Under the pieces are notes generated by a model that saw only the letters and a program-made list of their open reading frames with translations, was not told the origin of the DNA and ran no database searches. A stretch of 64,000 nucleotides of DNA from Polytrichum commune (lineage: Eukaryota; Streptophyta; Polytrichopsida; Polytrichales; Polytrichaceae), in NCBI GenBank assembly GCA_950295325.1, contig OX485803.1:21638001-21702000 (forward strand). The letters run 5' to 3'. How positions within the stretch are numbered: the first letter of the stretch is position 1; each line of letters begins with the position of its first letter. The position numbers were made by a program, and so were the translations under genes. Below are positions 13,140 through 24,287 of this stretch, piece after piece.

Positions 13140-14116
13140 TGCCCCCTCCCCACCTGACTTTGGGGAGGCCGGTTTTAAGCTAAGACTCTCTTTTCATTAC
13201 CGGGCTTCTCCACCTGCTGGGGTATTAGGGGCCGAGCTGAGCTGGCAAACTCGCTAAGACCCCCTAATACTGCCGAGCCTGGGGTTGTAGTCCCGGAGCT
13301 TGCTTCCTCCGCTAAAACTGCGGAGGAATTATAGCATCGGTAACTCACACAAGCTTCGACATCCCATTGGCCACCGTGGGGTATTAGCTATTCAGCCTTA
13401 AGAAGCCATAATACCGGTAATGTTGCTACAGATGGGAGGGTTCCACTCCCCGAATCCGGCGAAGGCGTGTCTGCTGCAACGGATTTTTTTTTGTTTTACC
13501 GAAATAGCCGGCAGTGGTTGAAACGGCTTGCCGAAATAGCTGCAGTATCTGTAATTGCTCTTGTTTTGCCGAAACAATGATCGGGGAGAATCGGCACAAA
13601 TGAACCGGTTGAATTTGAGAAATTTCTGAGCTTAGCAAAGTTACATAGAATCGACCACATGGCAATCAGAACAAGTGACAATCGAGTCAAGAAGTTCGTC
13701 CCTGGTGTAGTAGAAATTTGATGTTGAGGAGGTGTAGATAAAACCTGAGGATGCTCACAACTTTGTGTCACTCGGCGGTAAAAAAAATGCCGGTAAAAAA
13801 ACTTCTATTTCTCAAGGCACATGATTTCCGGCCGAAGTGGACACTGCAGGAAAATCACCGAGCCGTTACAGACCTTCTACTGTGCAAAGCGCCTGCATAG
13901 TTAAGAAGGTTGCTTACACAACCCAATAGCACTCACCCTCCTCGGTGATTTAGCAACAAGTCAAGCAGGTTGGTAAGCAAAGGGCCCCGGGTATTAGGCC
14001 CTCATCTGTCTCCACCGCCAAACCCCATCTTAGACACTAGCACCCTAGCACCGGAAATTTAGGTGGGTTTTAGCACTAAAACCCACTCTTAGCTAATGTC
14101 AAGTGGGGAGGGGGCT
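13140..14116. mobile_element. Nested non-autonomous element with TTA duplication
   Basis: The ends are inverted: GCCCCCTCCCCACCTGAC at 13141 against GCCCCCTCCCCACTTGAC read inward from 14115. TTA flanks both sides (13137-13139 and 14117-14119). Removing the 977 bp and one TTA joins the transposase in frame, giving KQLSVIVWVDKKP, exactly what a piggyBac protein should show there. The 3-bp TWA target and G/C-rich ends suggest PIF/Harbinger. There is no coding capacity I recognise inside. Confidence 0.85.
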
Positions 14117-15627
14117 TTAGCGTCATAGTGTGGGTTGACAAAAAACCGGTTTTTGTTATGTCTACGGTGGCACCACCAATCCATGGGGTCGGTGAAGAGT
14201 GTCCAGTTGTTCAACGGCGAATGAGATATCTGCGAAAGGCGGTTGAGACATCTCCCATGCACTTCCAATATACCACGTACATGCGAGGGGTGGATGTCAT
14301 TGACCAACTTAGGGGCGAATATTCTTGCCAAGTTCGCACTCACAAGTGGTGGCATAGGCTTTTTTTTCCTCTTGGGCACCATGGTGGTGAACATGTGGAA
14401 ACTTCACTCTAAACAGTCTTTGATTCTAGGAACCAAAACCTTGAGTCAAAAATCTTTTCAACTCCATTTGGCAAAGGTTTTAGCATCACACCACCTTCGA
14501 TCTCGCAAGTACACTTCTCGTTTCAATCGCCACGAAACACTTTTATACATGCCCATGTGGAGCCACCTTCGCAAAGTATGTTGTGAGTGTCATATACGGT
14601 GCCAAACATATTACCCATGTTGCCTTGGACACCACATGCACATTGGAGAGTGTTGGAAGGCGATTCACCGTTCAATTTTTAATTGAAGGTAATATTTTTC
14701 ACATGCAAAAGTTAGAAGGATTTATAGTTATATATAATATTGTAGGGATTATAGGGTTTTTTGGGGGTTTAGAGGAATAGTGATCCTTTTTGGGGATTCT
14801 CCAATTGGAAAACGTCATACTAAAAAAAAAATTTGAAGAAGTTATGGCCTTTTGACTTATGTGGTTTTTTTTGGCAGCATCCTCCATGGCGGGGCCGGGA
14901 GGGGCGGGGTCACTTTTAGAATACCTATGCACTTCCATTAGTGGATAGGGACACTTAGGTGGCAATTAGGTGGTAAGTTGGAGAAGGTACCTTGTAAGTG
15001 GAGTGGGGTCGCACCCGTGATGTAGGGAATGGGTGGAGAAAGTGCTTTACCATTTCCCCAATGTTTTAGCTAATTGGACTATTGTACTTGTTTTTGACAT
15101 CCAAAGAGTTCCCATTATTCATTTTTTTTTAAAATGTCGTAGTGAAAAAAGTAAAAAAATTCTGTATTTTTGACCGTCGAATACTAGTATTCACAAATAC
15201 CAATGTGAAGTAATTTGCAATATGAAATCGTCAAGTGTTACAATGAAGAAAATGCATTTCAAGAATTGCAAGGAGGATTGCAAAATGATTGGGATAGCTC
15301 TATATGCATACATAGGGTCTTTGGAATCACATTTTCGCATTCTTTTACATGTTGGAGTTGTTCGTGTCACCTCAAACTCCTAAAAAACTTATGAGCAAAT
15401 CATACCAACATTGTGGGGAGGGGCGGCATACAAAAAAAAATGTATACATTTCTCTTGTTTAAATCTCACAACTCTTATGCAATCTCGGTCTCAAAATTGG
15501 TATGCATACTAATAAACAAGTTCTTTAAACATCTATACGGTTAGATTTTGGATAAAAGACAAATTCCTCCATTTGGGATTGTATTAAAGCCATGCACATA
15601 TTTCTTAGGAAAAGTGCACTCCGAAAG

Positions 15628-15644
15628 GCTTGGGCACTTAGGGG
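15628..15644 (-). repeat. piggyBac right terminal inverted repeat
   Basis: Read on the minus strand from 15644 the sequence is CCCCTAAGTGCCCAAGC, followed outward on the plus strand by TTAA. It differs from the left end at two of 17 positions. Confidence 0.88.
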
Positions 15645-15648
15645 TTAA

Positions 15649-17104
15649 GGGGTAGGGCAAGGTAGTGCTGGTATGTCTCATGGGCTATGGTATAATTAAA
15701 GCGCTTAAAAGGTAGATTCGTTAAAAATTTATTGAAATGGTATTTCTCTGACATGGGCCCTTGCCTCTCTCACCGCAAAACCCGTTGGACCATGTCAGTG
15801 CATTTATTAGGCCTTAGAAATCATATTTTAGGGACCTCGACCTCCATGGTCCCTCTGCCATTTTTTCCTCACTTAAACCGAAGTTGTCCCGGGTGAACTT
15901 CAATAGCCAATCAGCTGCCTTGCAAAGCCCTGGTCCAACTTCATGGTCCATAGTGTCAACCGCCCCTAAGTTGCTTGTGCTGATACAAGAATGAGTAAGT
16001 GGCCGGAGGTAGTCTAAAAGGCCAAGCACAACTCCAGCAACATCAACCGTGCCACTCTCGACTTGGATGCACGCGACTTGTTTAAATAAGTGCGCCAATG
16101 GATGGTGGACTAGGACTATAAAAGTTGCGTGAGATCGGCACTCTCTGTGGATGCCATCCACTTGCGACACCTAAGTGGCACAAGGATTTGGGCACGAAAA
16201 GCAGAGGTTAATGTAACATGAAGGGGGTTAGAGCTGCACGGCGATTGTACTCGGCTGTGGAAAATCGCCTGCCTTTGTCCGCTGCAATTAGGGAGAAGTG
16301 CTTAGTGAATTGACTGGGAGTTGGAGGGTGCGACGGGAAGAGTAGCACGTTTCCGACACCTCTGTGCTTTTGCTGAAGCCAGTAGGGTAAGTGCGCCATT
16401 GACCGAACGCGGCCCAAGGACCGCACAACCACCGCACAACCACCGCACAGTTTTCAATCCTGAGAACTCTCGCGGGAACTTCGGGAACGTTGAGGGAATT
16501 TCGGAGAGAACGTGAATGTACAGGTACCGCACACTGTGCGGTGAACGGCTCACTAAGCTCTTGAGATCCACCTGTGTATGTTTGGATCAATTTGTGATAG
16601 CTTTCACAAATCAAAATATCTTTCATTTTTATTTTTTTGTAAGAGAATCCTCACTTCACAATTAACAATCCTTCAAATTTTGAAACAATTTAAGCTTGTA
16701 AATTTGTACTTACAAGGATTTGAAGATTGATCGTGCGGTCATTGGCGCACTTACCTTACGCGTGCCATTGAAACTGCACAACCGCAAAGATACAAACTTA
16801 AAAATCAAGTTGTCACCGGAATTGGCATTAAGGCGAGGAACGGAGGAAGTGGTGTTTCACTCTGGGGACTGTGGACCTTTGAATTGTTGCAAGGGATTTC
16901 GTCAACTGGCTGCAATCTTCTTCGGTTGGGCACCAGCGTCACCGTACGGCTAGGGGGATTATGGGGGTGGCGACTTGGGAGTTGGGGTGAATCCACGGGG
17001 AAGTGAAGGTTGAACCTGGAGGGTTAGGGTAATTAGAGTTACGTGTGAAAGCAATTTAATGGCTTCATTGTGTATGGTGATCAAGCATTTGTTTCGGGGG
17101 GTGC
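15649..17104. other. Non-coding region right of piggyBac
   Basis: Positions 15649-15966 are the right part of the outer element. Beyond that, 16200-17040 is GC-richer than its surroundings and has CCACCGCACAA repeated in tandem at 16430-16450. No gene is supported. Confidence 0.5.
16526..16542. repeat. Perfect 17-base palindrome
   Basis: ACCGCACACTGTGCGGT has 8-base arms around a central C. The arm ACCGCACA also occurs in the short tandem run at about 16429-16450. Confidence 0.8.
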
Positions 17105-17290
17105 ATTGTACTAAACATGTACGAGTATACGTGAGTGCACAGGAGGGGTATTGATTTGGACCTTGCCGTATTACGTATACATATGGTATACATGTTATAA
17201 TTTATAGTTACGTACATATATGGAAGGCCTTTAACAAGTATACAATAATTGTACTTGTATGGTACTGTTACTATACTACATATCATAAGT
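17105..17290 (+). repeat. Dispersed repeat, GAGTATACGTGAGTGCAC family, copy 1
   Basis: GAGTATACGTGAGTGCACA at 17122 opens a stretch that matches 51555-51715 over about 165 bases, including TTGTACTTGTAT near the end. In both places a degenerate reading frame follows, which suggests part of an unrecognised transposon. Confidence 0.65.
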
Positions 17291-17301
17291 TTTCATATTG
17301 G

Positions 17302-17565
17302 ATGCGGAGGAAGTTTTGTAATCGTTGGGTGGAGTATAGGGATCCAATTGACTTGATGGACCGTCCATCAAATGTGGAGATTGGTTTATGTTGGTATCAA
17401 AAAGGGGCTAACAACAAGTAGACATATGATCTTACTGATCATTTGATGGTAGACTTAGAGACAATAATTGCATTGGCTACAATGACATATATTGGTGAAT
17501 CAAATATTTATGAGTTACATCTGGGAGATGAAAAAGTTTTCAACGACTTTGTTGATGAAAGCTAG
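17302..17565 (+). pseudogene. Unrecognised short coding remnant
   Basis: From ATG 17302 the frame reads MRRKFCNRWVEYRDPIDLMD and continues to TAG at 17563-17565, broken by one TAG at 17416-17418. The residue mix looks protein-like (YELHLGDEKVFNDFVDES at the end). I know no family for it. It follows the dispersed repeat at 17105 and may be a transposon fragment. It could also be a chance frame. Confidence 0.25.
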
Positions 17566-18036
17566 GATATTTTGTTATACATATTATGGGGGTTCATTAT
17601 TGTTCAAAAGTATATTTGTATACTTATGGTAATGACTATATATGAATGGATGTTTTTTTGTGTATACATATTGTCACTTGTATATTTATTGTTGCAATTG
17701 TATGTGTATTACTTCATTTCACAAAAAAATAACTTGTATATAGGGGGTTTTTGGAGTATGCAGTGAACGCACGTGATTCTAGGTTTTAATGAAAGGTGCA
17801 CCCCCCGAGGCATTTGTGAATGCTTGCATGATTTAATAAAAGGGTGTTAAGCACACCATTTCACTTGCAATCAAATGGAATTAAGATGCATGACTAAGTG
17901 AGGATCTAGAAATTAAAGAAGGATTCTTCCCCCCGGACTAGGATGCATTTAAGGGGGGAGTGGATTCTTGCTCATGATGGTTGAGTTTGATTTTGATTGC
18001 ATATGGAGCATCGAGTTGAACAACTACACTATATAT

Positions 18037-18365
18037 TATATTTAGTGTCATATGGTATTTTATGTCACCATGGTAAATTTTCTAATAAATAAGTTTGTAA
18101 GTATTGTCATCCCAACTTATTCTGAGTTCATTCATTTCTGGTATATTCTGCATCCTAACATCTATGTAATGAAACATTGTCATGGTTGATTAAAATTTGG
18201 AGGAAAATCACTTGGTAAGTGACAATATTTTCAACATTGCAACATGCCCAAATTTGCTCAAAAGGAATGACAAATAATGTTAGGTTTACATTTAGTGCTG
18301 GTGACATTACACGGGCGTTTGCAATTAGTGTTGAGCGGACAAATAGAAACGGTGACACTAAATAC
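18037..18365. mobile_element. MITE with TATTTAGTGTCA ends, copy 1
   Basis: The left end TATTTAGTGTCATATGG and the right end (reverse complement GTATTTAGTGTCACCG) are inverted repeats. A copy of similar length lies in opposite orientation at 41979-42312 and shares GGAATGACAAATAATGTT. Confidence 0.7.
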
Positions 18366-18529
18366 AATTTTTAGTGGAGTAGACAAAAGTATGGAGATTT
18401 TACCTTTGACATGCTATATATGTGCTTCTTGGGAAGGGAAGGGAGGGGAAAGGAAAGAAGAAGAAGATGCCAAATAGTCATACATATTTTGTAGATGCTT
18501 GGAAATTAATGGTCTGATTTTTGGGGATA

Positions 18530-18712
18530 TTCAACCGGTTGAAGTTTGAGACTTCAAGAGAATTATTGATCATTTTAGAGGAATGTATAGAATATACATC
18601 AAATGAATAAAGCAAAGTCGGAAGATGTCAACATGTAACCGGCTGGATTTAGAATCACTAGGATCTCGACTGACCATGCCTAAAAACTTCCCAGGCATTG
18701 CACTTGGTTGCG
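18530..18712 (+). repeat. ACCGGTT dispersed repeat, copy 2
   Basis: Lacks the 5' end; starts at TTCAACCGGTTGAAGTTTG and ends near ACTTCCCAGGCATTG. GATGTCAACATGTAACCGGC is conserved. Confidence 0.85.
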
Positions 18713-18718
18713 AAACTA

Positions 18719-18890
18719 CACAAATATGGTGGTTGGGGAACATGAAGTACAAACATTCGAAGTTATGTTGGTAGTGTTGTTGCTTTGCTATTGTCGTTTG
18801 ATATTTTTGTCTCCACAAGTGCACATCCCTTATTATCTTTGGACAAGCAGTTTGTCCAAATTTACTTAAAGGTCTATTTATGAGAATTTA
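18719..18890 (+). repeat. Dispersed repeat shared with 60396-60555
   Basis: CACAAATATGGTGGTTGG, then GTACAAACATTCGAAG, CACAAGTGCACATCCCTTAT and TTTGTCCAAATTTACTTAAA occur in the same order at 60396-60555. In both places the sequence is AT-rich and uninterrupted by other repeats. Confidence 0.75.
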
Positions 18891-21522
18891 CATAAAACAT
18901 GCATCAACTTAATCATTTTGATGGAAATGTAACCACTTGAAGTTGAGCAACCAAATGTAGGTCACTCATTAGGCACTTCTTGAGTCAAACTTTCTCTGAA
19001 AATTTCAACACAATATCATATGAGAACCTAAAAAAAAGATCAAAAGTGGTGTTTTAAGTATTTGTTTAGAAGGAAAAAAAAAAAAAAAAAAACAGCCCAG
19101 TTGAAACAACTCACCTCAACCCCAAGAAAACTCAAAAGTAAAACAAACTAAATGAACTTGGGCGACGTGTTTGGGAAATTGCCCAAAAGTGAACTTATTG
19201 CAATATGCTTGGCATATCATATTGAAGTGTAGGGTAAACAATGTCCAATTTCAAGCTTTAGGATTGTCGATATTTTGTTGGAGTGGGTCCAAGAGGACTT
19301 GTAGTTCTCCTCGGTCATTCATCTCCATCAAATCTACAAACAACAAGTGAGGAAATAACACAATTTCATCAAATACACATAACATCAACAATTGTGGGTC
19401 TTGGAAATATAACCACGGGATGCTTACGAGTCTTCTTGTGCAAGGTTTGTGCATCCCATGGTTATATTTTGAGGGCTCATAGAACAAGCGCATAATGCTT
19501 GGTGATATTATGTAGGGTGCCAATACCAATCAACACATTTTTGTAATTTCATTAAGCTTTAGAGCTATGACTTACACAAAATACTAAGAATAACATTTAA
19601 ACATGAAATTTAGTATGGTAATTTAAGTTTTGTCATTGTATTTTTCAATGTAATAAAATATGTTTTTTTTTTCAAAAACAAAAACAGAAACCTGTAATAT
19701 TGTCATGGGAATGACTCATTGGGGGGTTTGTATGTCCCATGCGACCGGGGAATAGATTTCTAGGGGGTATTCTAATGTAGAGGATATATTAAATAGACAA
19801 CTGCATCACGTAATTTTCTAATTAGTGATGTTTTAGAATACCATACCATTACTTAGAAATGAGGGAGGACATAATTGTACTTTATAACATTCCTTTGCTA
19901 TAATAAAATAACTTTGTGGAAGGGATAAATCAAAAGAACTTCACCACGTAAATGAAGGAAGGGAGTATTGTTGTAAGAAAGAGGGGAAGGAGCCTGAATC
20001 CCGGACTCATGTCACGCACTTGAGCAATGTGGAGGCAACATTATTTGATTTAAGAGAAAGAGGAATAAGTTGATTTTAGAAGTGCTTCTTAACAAGGATC
20101 TCAATTATATTGGCTCTTTACAAAATTCGATCAAAGTAAGGTACTCTCGCAGATCAATCATCACAAGTATAACCTTACCCAAATGACCAATCATCCCAAG
20201 TGACACAGATAGCCCTTTCCAAATGATATGGAAACATCATTGAGCAACATATGCATAACTTGTATTCACATAGTATCTATTGTTTATCCATTCATACATG
20301 GTGTACTACAAGCTGCATAATACATTCTTTATCATGAAGCATAAATTGGAATCAAAACAATGGAATTGGCCATATTATGCGACAATTCACTTATTATCAT
20401 TTATAATTCCCTACATTTAGATAATAATTTACCTCCAAGAAATTTCAAGTGTTGGTGGTTGTATTTTATCTCCTCGCAATTAAAAGTCCCTCGATTTATG
20501 TACCGATAATAATATAAATAATAAGAATAATAAGGATAGCTACAAAATTTTGAAGGATCAAAATGTACCATTGCAACCCCCGATAAAACGACCATTGAAG
20601 AAAACTTGAGGAACCGTGTGCCTCCCCGTCATTGACATCAAAGCATCTTGAATGTAATCTCCATCATCTACACTAGAAACAATCATCACCCAACAATTAT
20701 ATATAATAGTACATTAATTGAACCGGTGTGGTTTGTGTGGTGTGTTTCTCATGCATAACGCTCAACAAGTGAATCAAAAGGCTTAAGGTAGACTTTGAAG
20801 CACGAAAAGTTAGCGCACCCCTCAAATCAAGCTCCAGAACAAATGGTTGGATTGAAAACGTTGCAAAGACACCTTTTGTTTTGTTGCAAAATCTGCATTC
20901 AAGTTACACCACTTACATTTTAGATGAGAATGACCTAAACATTAGATTATACGTTTCATAGTTATTTAGGATGACCGGAGTATTTAGTTTTCATTCCAAC
21001 CTACACCGCTCAATTAGAACATGATAACATTATAACTTCAATCAATGTGTTTAATATCCTTGAATGATCATAATATTAGGTTACATTGAACTTTCATGTG
21101 CGACGTACGTACGGGCAATACGATTTGGAGAAGATCACCAAGTTGTGTTGAGTGATGATGTGCTTCACAACCTCAATGGCTTTTCTATGTTCATTGGCCT
21201 CGTTATCCTGTTATATTTGGAGGAATTTTAGGATGGTGTAACATCATCATGGATGTTGATGGGTTGGTTGTTACATCTTTTATTGCAGACAATGAAAAAT
21301 AGCATATAAATTATGCGATATCATAATTTATTAAGAAGAATGTAAAATTTGATCAAGAAAATGAATTTTCAACTCCGCCATGCAAAAAAATGCGTTCTTT
21401 TATTTTTTTGAACCTTTGAAACTCCAAATGACAATTGACAGTCATTGAAAAAGAATGGTGTAATATTTCCAAGTGTTGGAGGAAAAATGAGTTCTAATCA
21501 AATCGATATGTACATATTCTTC
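18891..21522. other. Intergenic, nothing recognised
   Basis: Contains a 19-A run (19074-19092) and an imperfect inverted repeat at 19405-19470 (ATATAACCACGGGATGC against GCATCCCATGGTTATAT). A related motif lies at 51208-51230. No gene is supported. Confidence 0.5.
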
Positions 21523-22257
21523 TTATGTCTCAATGTTCATCATGTTGAGCTTCAAACTTACCTTTGTGCCACGTGGACCTTTGAAACCTGTAGCTTTTGG
21601 CTTTATCAAATTTGCTCGTATATTTACATCTCCACTCAACCATCCATATATGAAAGTCAACACTCCTTGAACTTCCGTACCTACAATTCCAATGCTATTT
21701 ACACATGTCCTTGAATGGTGATGCAACAACGAGTCATTTCTTCCACACATTGTACCAAAACAACTCACTTTGTTCGTAAAATTTGTGTTGAACCATTTCT
21801 TGTAGCCAAAAAGTTGTTGGTGATAATCCTCAATTTTATGTGGCCTTATACATCTTGAGTCAATAGACTTAAGCAAGGGGAGATCAATCATGTTGTGGTC
21901 AACATTTGAAGGTCTCACAACTCCCTTTTGCTTGTCAACAATACACATGCTTGCAACAATCTTATCCAACTTTAAATTGGTTGAAGTATTATTCATGGAT
22001 GTGGACTCCAATTGTTGCGTTGTATTATATCCAAGTATCGCATTCGATTGTGAAGTGGCACTAACTCGTTGAAGTGAGCATTTTGTAAAGGCCATTGCAA
22101 GATAACCGTCCTTGTATTGGGACGAAAAAGCCACTTGATTTTTGCATCGATGCACATTGACATGTGCACATAAAGAATCAACGATGAATGAGGGGAAGAT
22201 GCTACAACATGTCAAGTTGGAGAACGTGAACATTGGAAGAAACCACAACTTGTGCAT
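21523..22257 (-). CDS. Unassigned open reading frame of 244 codons
   Basis: The frame runs from ATG 22257 (MHKLWFLPMFTFSN) to a stop at 21523-21525. It is long for this AT-rich sequence: at roughly 6 percent stops per codon, such a run is unlikely by chance. Residue composition is balanced, without low-complexity tracts; the C-terminus is basic (GFKGPRGTKVSLKLNMMNIE). I recognise no domain, signal peptide or membrane segment. There is no supporting promoter or intron signal, and neighbours are repeats. It may be a host gene exon, a captured fragment in a transposon, or a chance frame. Confidence 0.3.
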   Translation of the reverse strand: MHKLWFLPMFTFSNLTCCSIFPSFIVDSLCAHVNVHRCKNQVAFSSQYKDGYLAMAFTKCSLQRVSATSQSNAILGYNTTQQLESTSMNNTSTNLKLDKIVASMCIVDKQKGVVRPSNVDHNMIDLPLLKSIDSRCIRPHKIEDYHQQLFGYKKWFNTNFTNKVSCFGTMCGRNDSLLHHHSRTCVNSIGIVGTEVQGVLTFIYGWLSGDVNIRANLIKPKATGFKGPRGTKVSLKLNMMNIET

Positions 22258-24287
22258 TTAACAACTCAAGCTCAACATCCTTGCAAGTCGCTACTCATGA
22301 GATGTGTGGTTCAAATCATCTCATATTTGGATCATTGATCTACACTCACACACTACGACAATGACATTTATACAATCACAACCCAAAAAATGACAAATAC
22401 AACTTTTGTTTTGTGCAACTGCGCAATTGTAGCAACCTTGCGGTGACAACAATCATGACTTTAATCTTAACAAACTTGAAGTGTCCCTTGATATATTAGG
22501 GTTTCTCATCTCTTTCTAAGGTTACCTTGACAACATATATCCCGCTAATAAGGGGGAGTCACGTGAATGTTCAACAAACCACGCATTAATAATATGTTAT
22601 GAATATTTTTGTCATGTCATGACCATTTGCAATGAAAAAATTAATTTATGTGATCACGTAATATGTTTTTACCTAGGTCTAGTGACAACATAAAGAGAAT
22701 GTCAATTATAGCACACCACCTATATATCATGGACCCATGCTATTTCGACATGTTGCACTTGTGCATATGAAATTATGTGTTGGGTAATCCCCACATGTTA
22801 CAGTTAAGCCCTTGTTATCCACCCACCATCACAAGTGAATGTGTCAAAGCCCAAGCACCAATGATCATCACCGTCAATATTTGAAGTTTAATACCTAGTA
22901 CAATGTATTTTGAGAAAAATTAGTATCATACATATATATGAAGTAAAATAAACATGTGATGAGAAAATTGATCGGTATGCACACACAGTAATTTTCATAG
23001 ATACACAAAAATCCAGATTAAGACAACAACAAGCTTACATTTGGAGGCCATAAGCCAAATTGAGAGCACAAACCAAACACATATTCTCTCCCCACAAGAA
23101 TTCAAAACCATATAGACCCCCCCCCAACTAATCAAAGTTGCTTTATCCCAAGCTAAAAACATCTTTCAACCCTACAACATCAACATCCCCCACCCCACCC
23201 TTGTACACCCCCCCCCCTTCCCACTTGTGCCACCACACGACCCTCCACACAACCCTCCACCCCCCATTTCGCACACACACGCAAAAAATAATCAACTCAC
23301 GTATTCACTTTAGAAAATATCAATAGGGAGCTTGTGCATTAACCCAATATACTTTGAGCCAATGGCCCCCTCCCAGTGGTACCTCATGGATCCCAACCAC
23401 CACATTATTTCACCATGACAATATCTCAATGGTACAAAACCTATTACTCCTAACACAACACTTCAACCTTCATAACACCATGTACTAGAAATCCCAAAAC
23501 CACGCTCACCACCACCAACAACAATGCCTCAATAATTGGCATGTACATTCCCCTTTGTCACACCACACCACACCACACCTCACCTTAAAACCCAACAATG
23601 TAACCTCGATTGAGATATTTTTGTCTCTCACACCCACCGTACAATTAATCCCACCGTGCCCACACATACACAACCACACCGGTGAATACATCACCATCAT
23701 TTTCAATAACCATCCCCAATGGTTATGAGATAACATATTAGGAAGGGTTCCCACCCAATTCAAGCTCAAATTTGGGAATAACATTTTCATGTATCAACAA
23801 GTATCGTGGGCACACAAAGACTCATCCTCGGCCCTTCACATAGAATATATTTAAAACCACCCTTGAGACACACAATCTCAGCATGTCCACTCCTCAACTC
23901 CCATACAACCTTATATGAAAGTCCCAACACACCCAACCCTCCTTGGCATGCTGCCCGACACCTTGAAACCACTAATAAATCACCCCCCCCCCCTTAATTA
24001 ATATCCACTAAAACAAATTCTTTGCGACCATTCTTTATGAGTTCGACAAACTCTAAGAAAAAACATGCCCTTAATCACGTCGGTAGTAAAACAACCAAAG
24101 TCCATTTTATTTTATTTCATACCATTCTAAATTAGATTATGCAATGAATAGCCCTGGTGTGGGCATGGCACAACTTGCCTTATCCATTCTTGAAAGGGAT
24201 TTCACGTGGTCGGTGAGAAAGGAAACTCTTGTCCACTTCTCATCCCTTCCGTCCTCCCACGTCCATGCTAATCGGGACTCTTCTTGT
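22258..24287. other. Intergenic, C-rich
   Basis: From 23100 to 24000 the plus strand is unusually C-rich (CCACACCACACC motifs, C runs of 8-11 at about 23118, 23208 and 23983). No gene is supported. Confidence 0.5.

Larger units (their letters stand above)
9493..14686 (+). pseudogene. piggyBac transposase, interrupted and frameshifted
   Basis: The N-terminal part starts at ATG 9493 (MDDIPNPPIS); the open frame shifts from frame 1 to frame 2 somewhere in 9790-10200 and runs to 10726, where CAG is followed by GTCAGT, a good splice donor. This part has a possible Tudor-like stretch (about 10200-10430, ending YDVLFTGG) and an acidic Asp/Glu tract. The catalytic part begins near 12046. Key residues: first Asp in TIDEMM (12700), second in VVMDKK (12962), third in GVDVIDQ (14293 or 14302), then HKWWHR. 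A C-terminal Cys/His domain ends CWKAIH near 14670. Damage: TGA at 12595, a +1 shift in an 8-A run (12756-12763), the 977-bp insert at 13140, and a shift in a T run near 14360. The acceptor before 12046 is not clear. Confidence 0.88.
8768..15644 (+). mobile_element. piggyBac transposon, near complete, with TTAA duplications
   Basis: The element is bounded by TTAA at 8764-8767 and 15645-15648. The inside ends are inverted repeats: CCCCTAACTGCCCGAGC at 8768 against CCCCTAAGTGCCCAAGC read inward from 15644 (15 of 17 identical). TTAA targets and ends starting with CCC are hallmarks of the piggyBac superfamily. The element carries a piggyBac transposase pseudogene on the plus strand, an internal region with foreign repeats (10750-12040), and a nested insertion at 13140-14116. 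Length is 6877 bp, about 5.9 kb without the nested element. The ends are well kept although the transposase is broken. Confidence 0.9.
7981..15966. mobile_element. PIF/Harbinger-like outer element, interrupted by piggyBac
   Basis: The left end GGGGCGGTTTACACCATAG at 7981 matches, in inverted orientation, the right end at 15966 (reverse complement GGGGCGGTTGACACTATGG), and similarity continues through GACCATGAA. Both ends are flanked by TAA (7978-7980 and 15967-15969), the 3-bp TWA duplication usual for PIF/Harbinger. Without the piggyBac insert the element would be about 1.1 kb. No Harbinger transposase is visible. The left end also carries a hairpin (TAGACCATGAACTC at 7995-8008 against 8042-8055) and an inverted GGTGTAAACCG at 8114-8124, so a short element 7981-8124 is an alternative reading. 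Confidence 0.5.
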
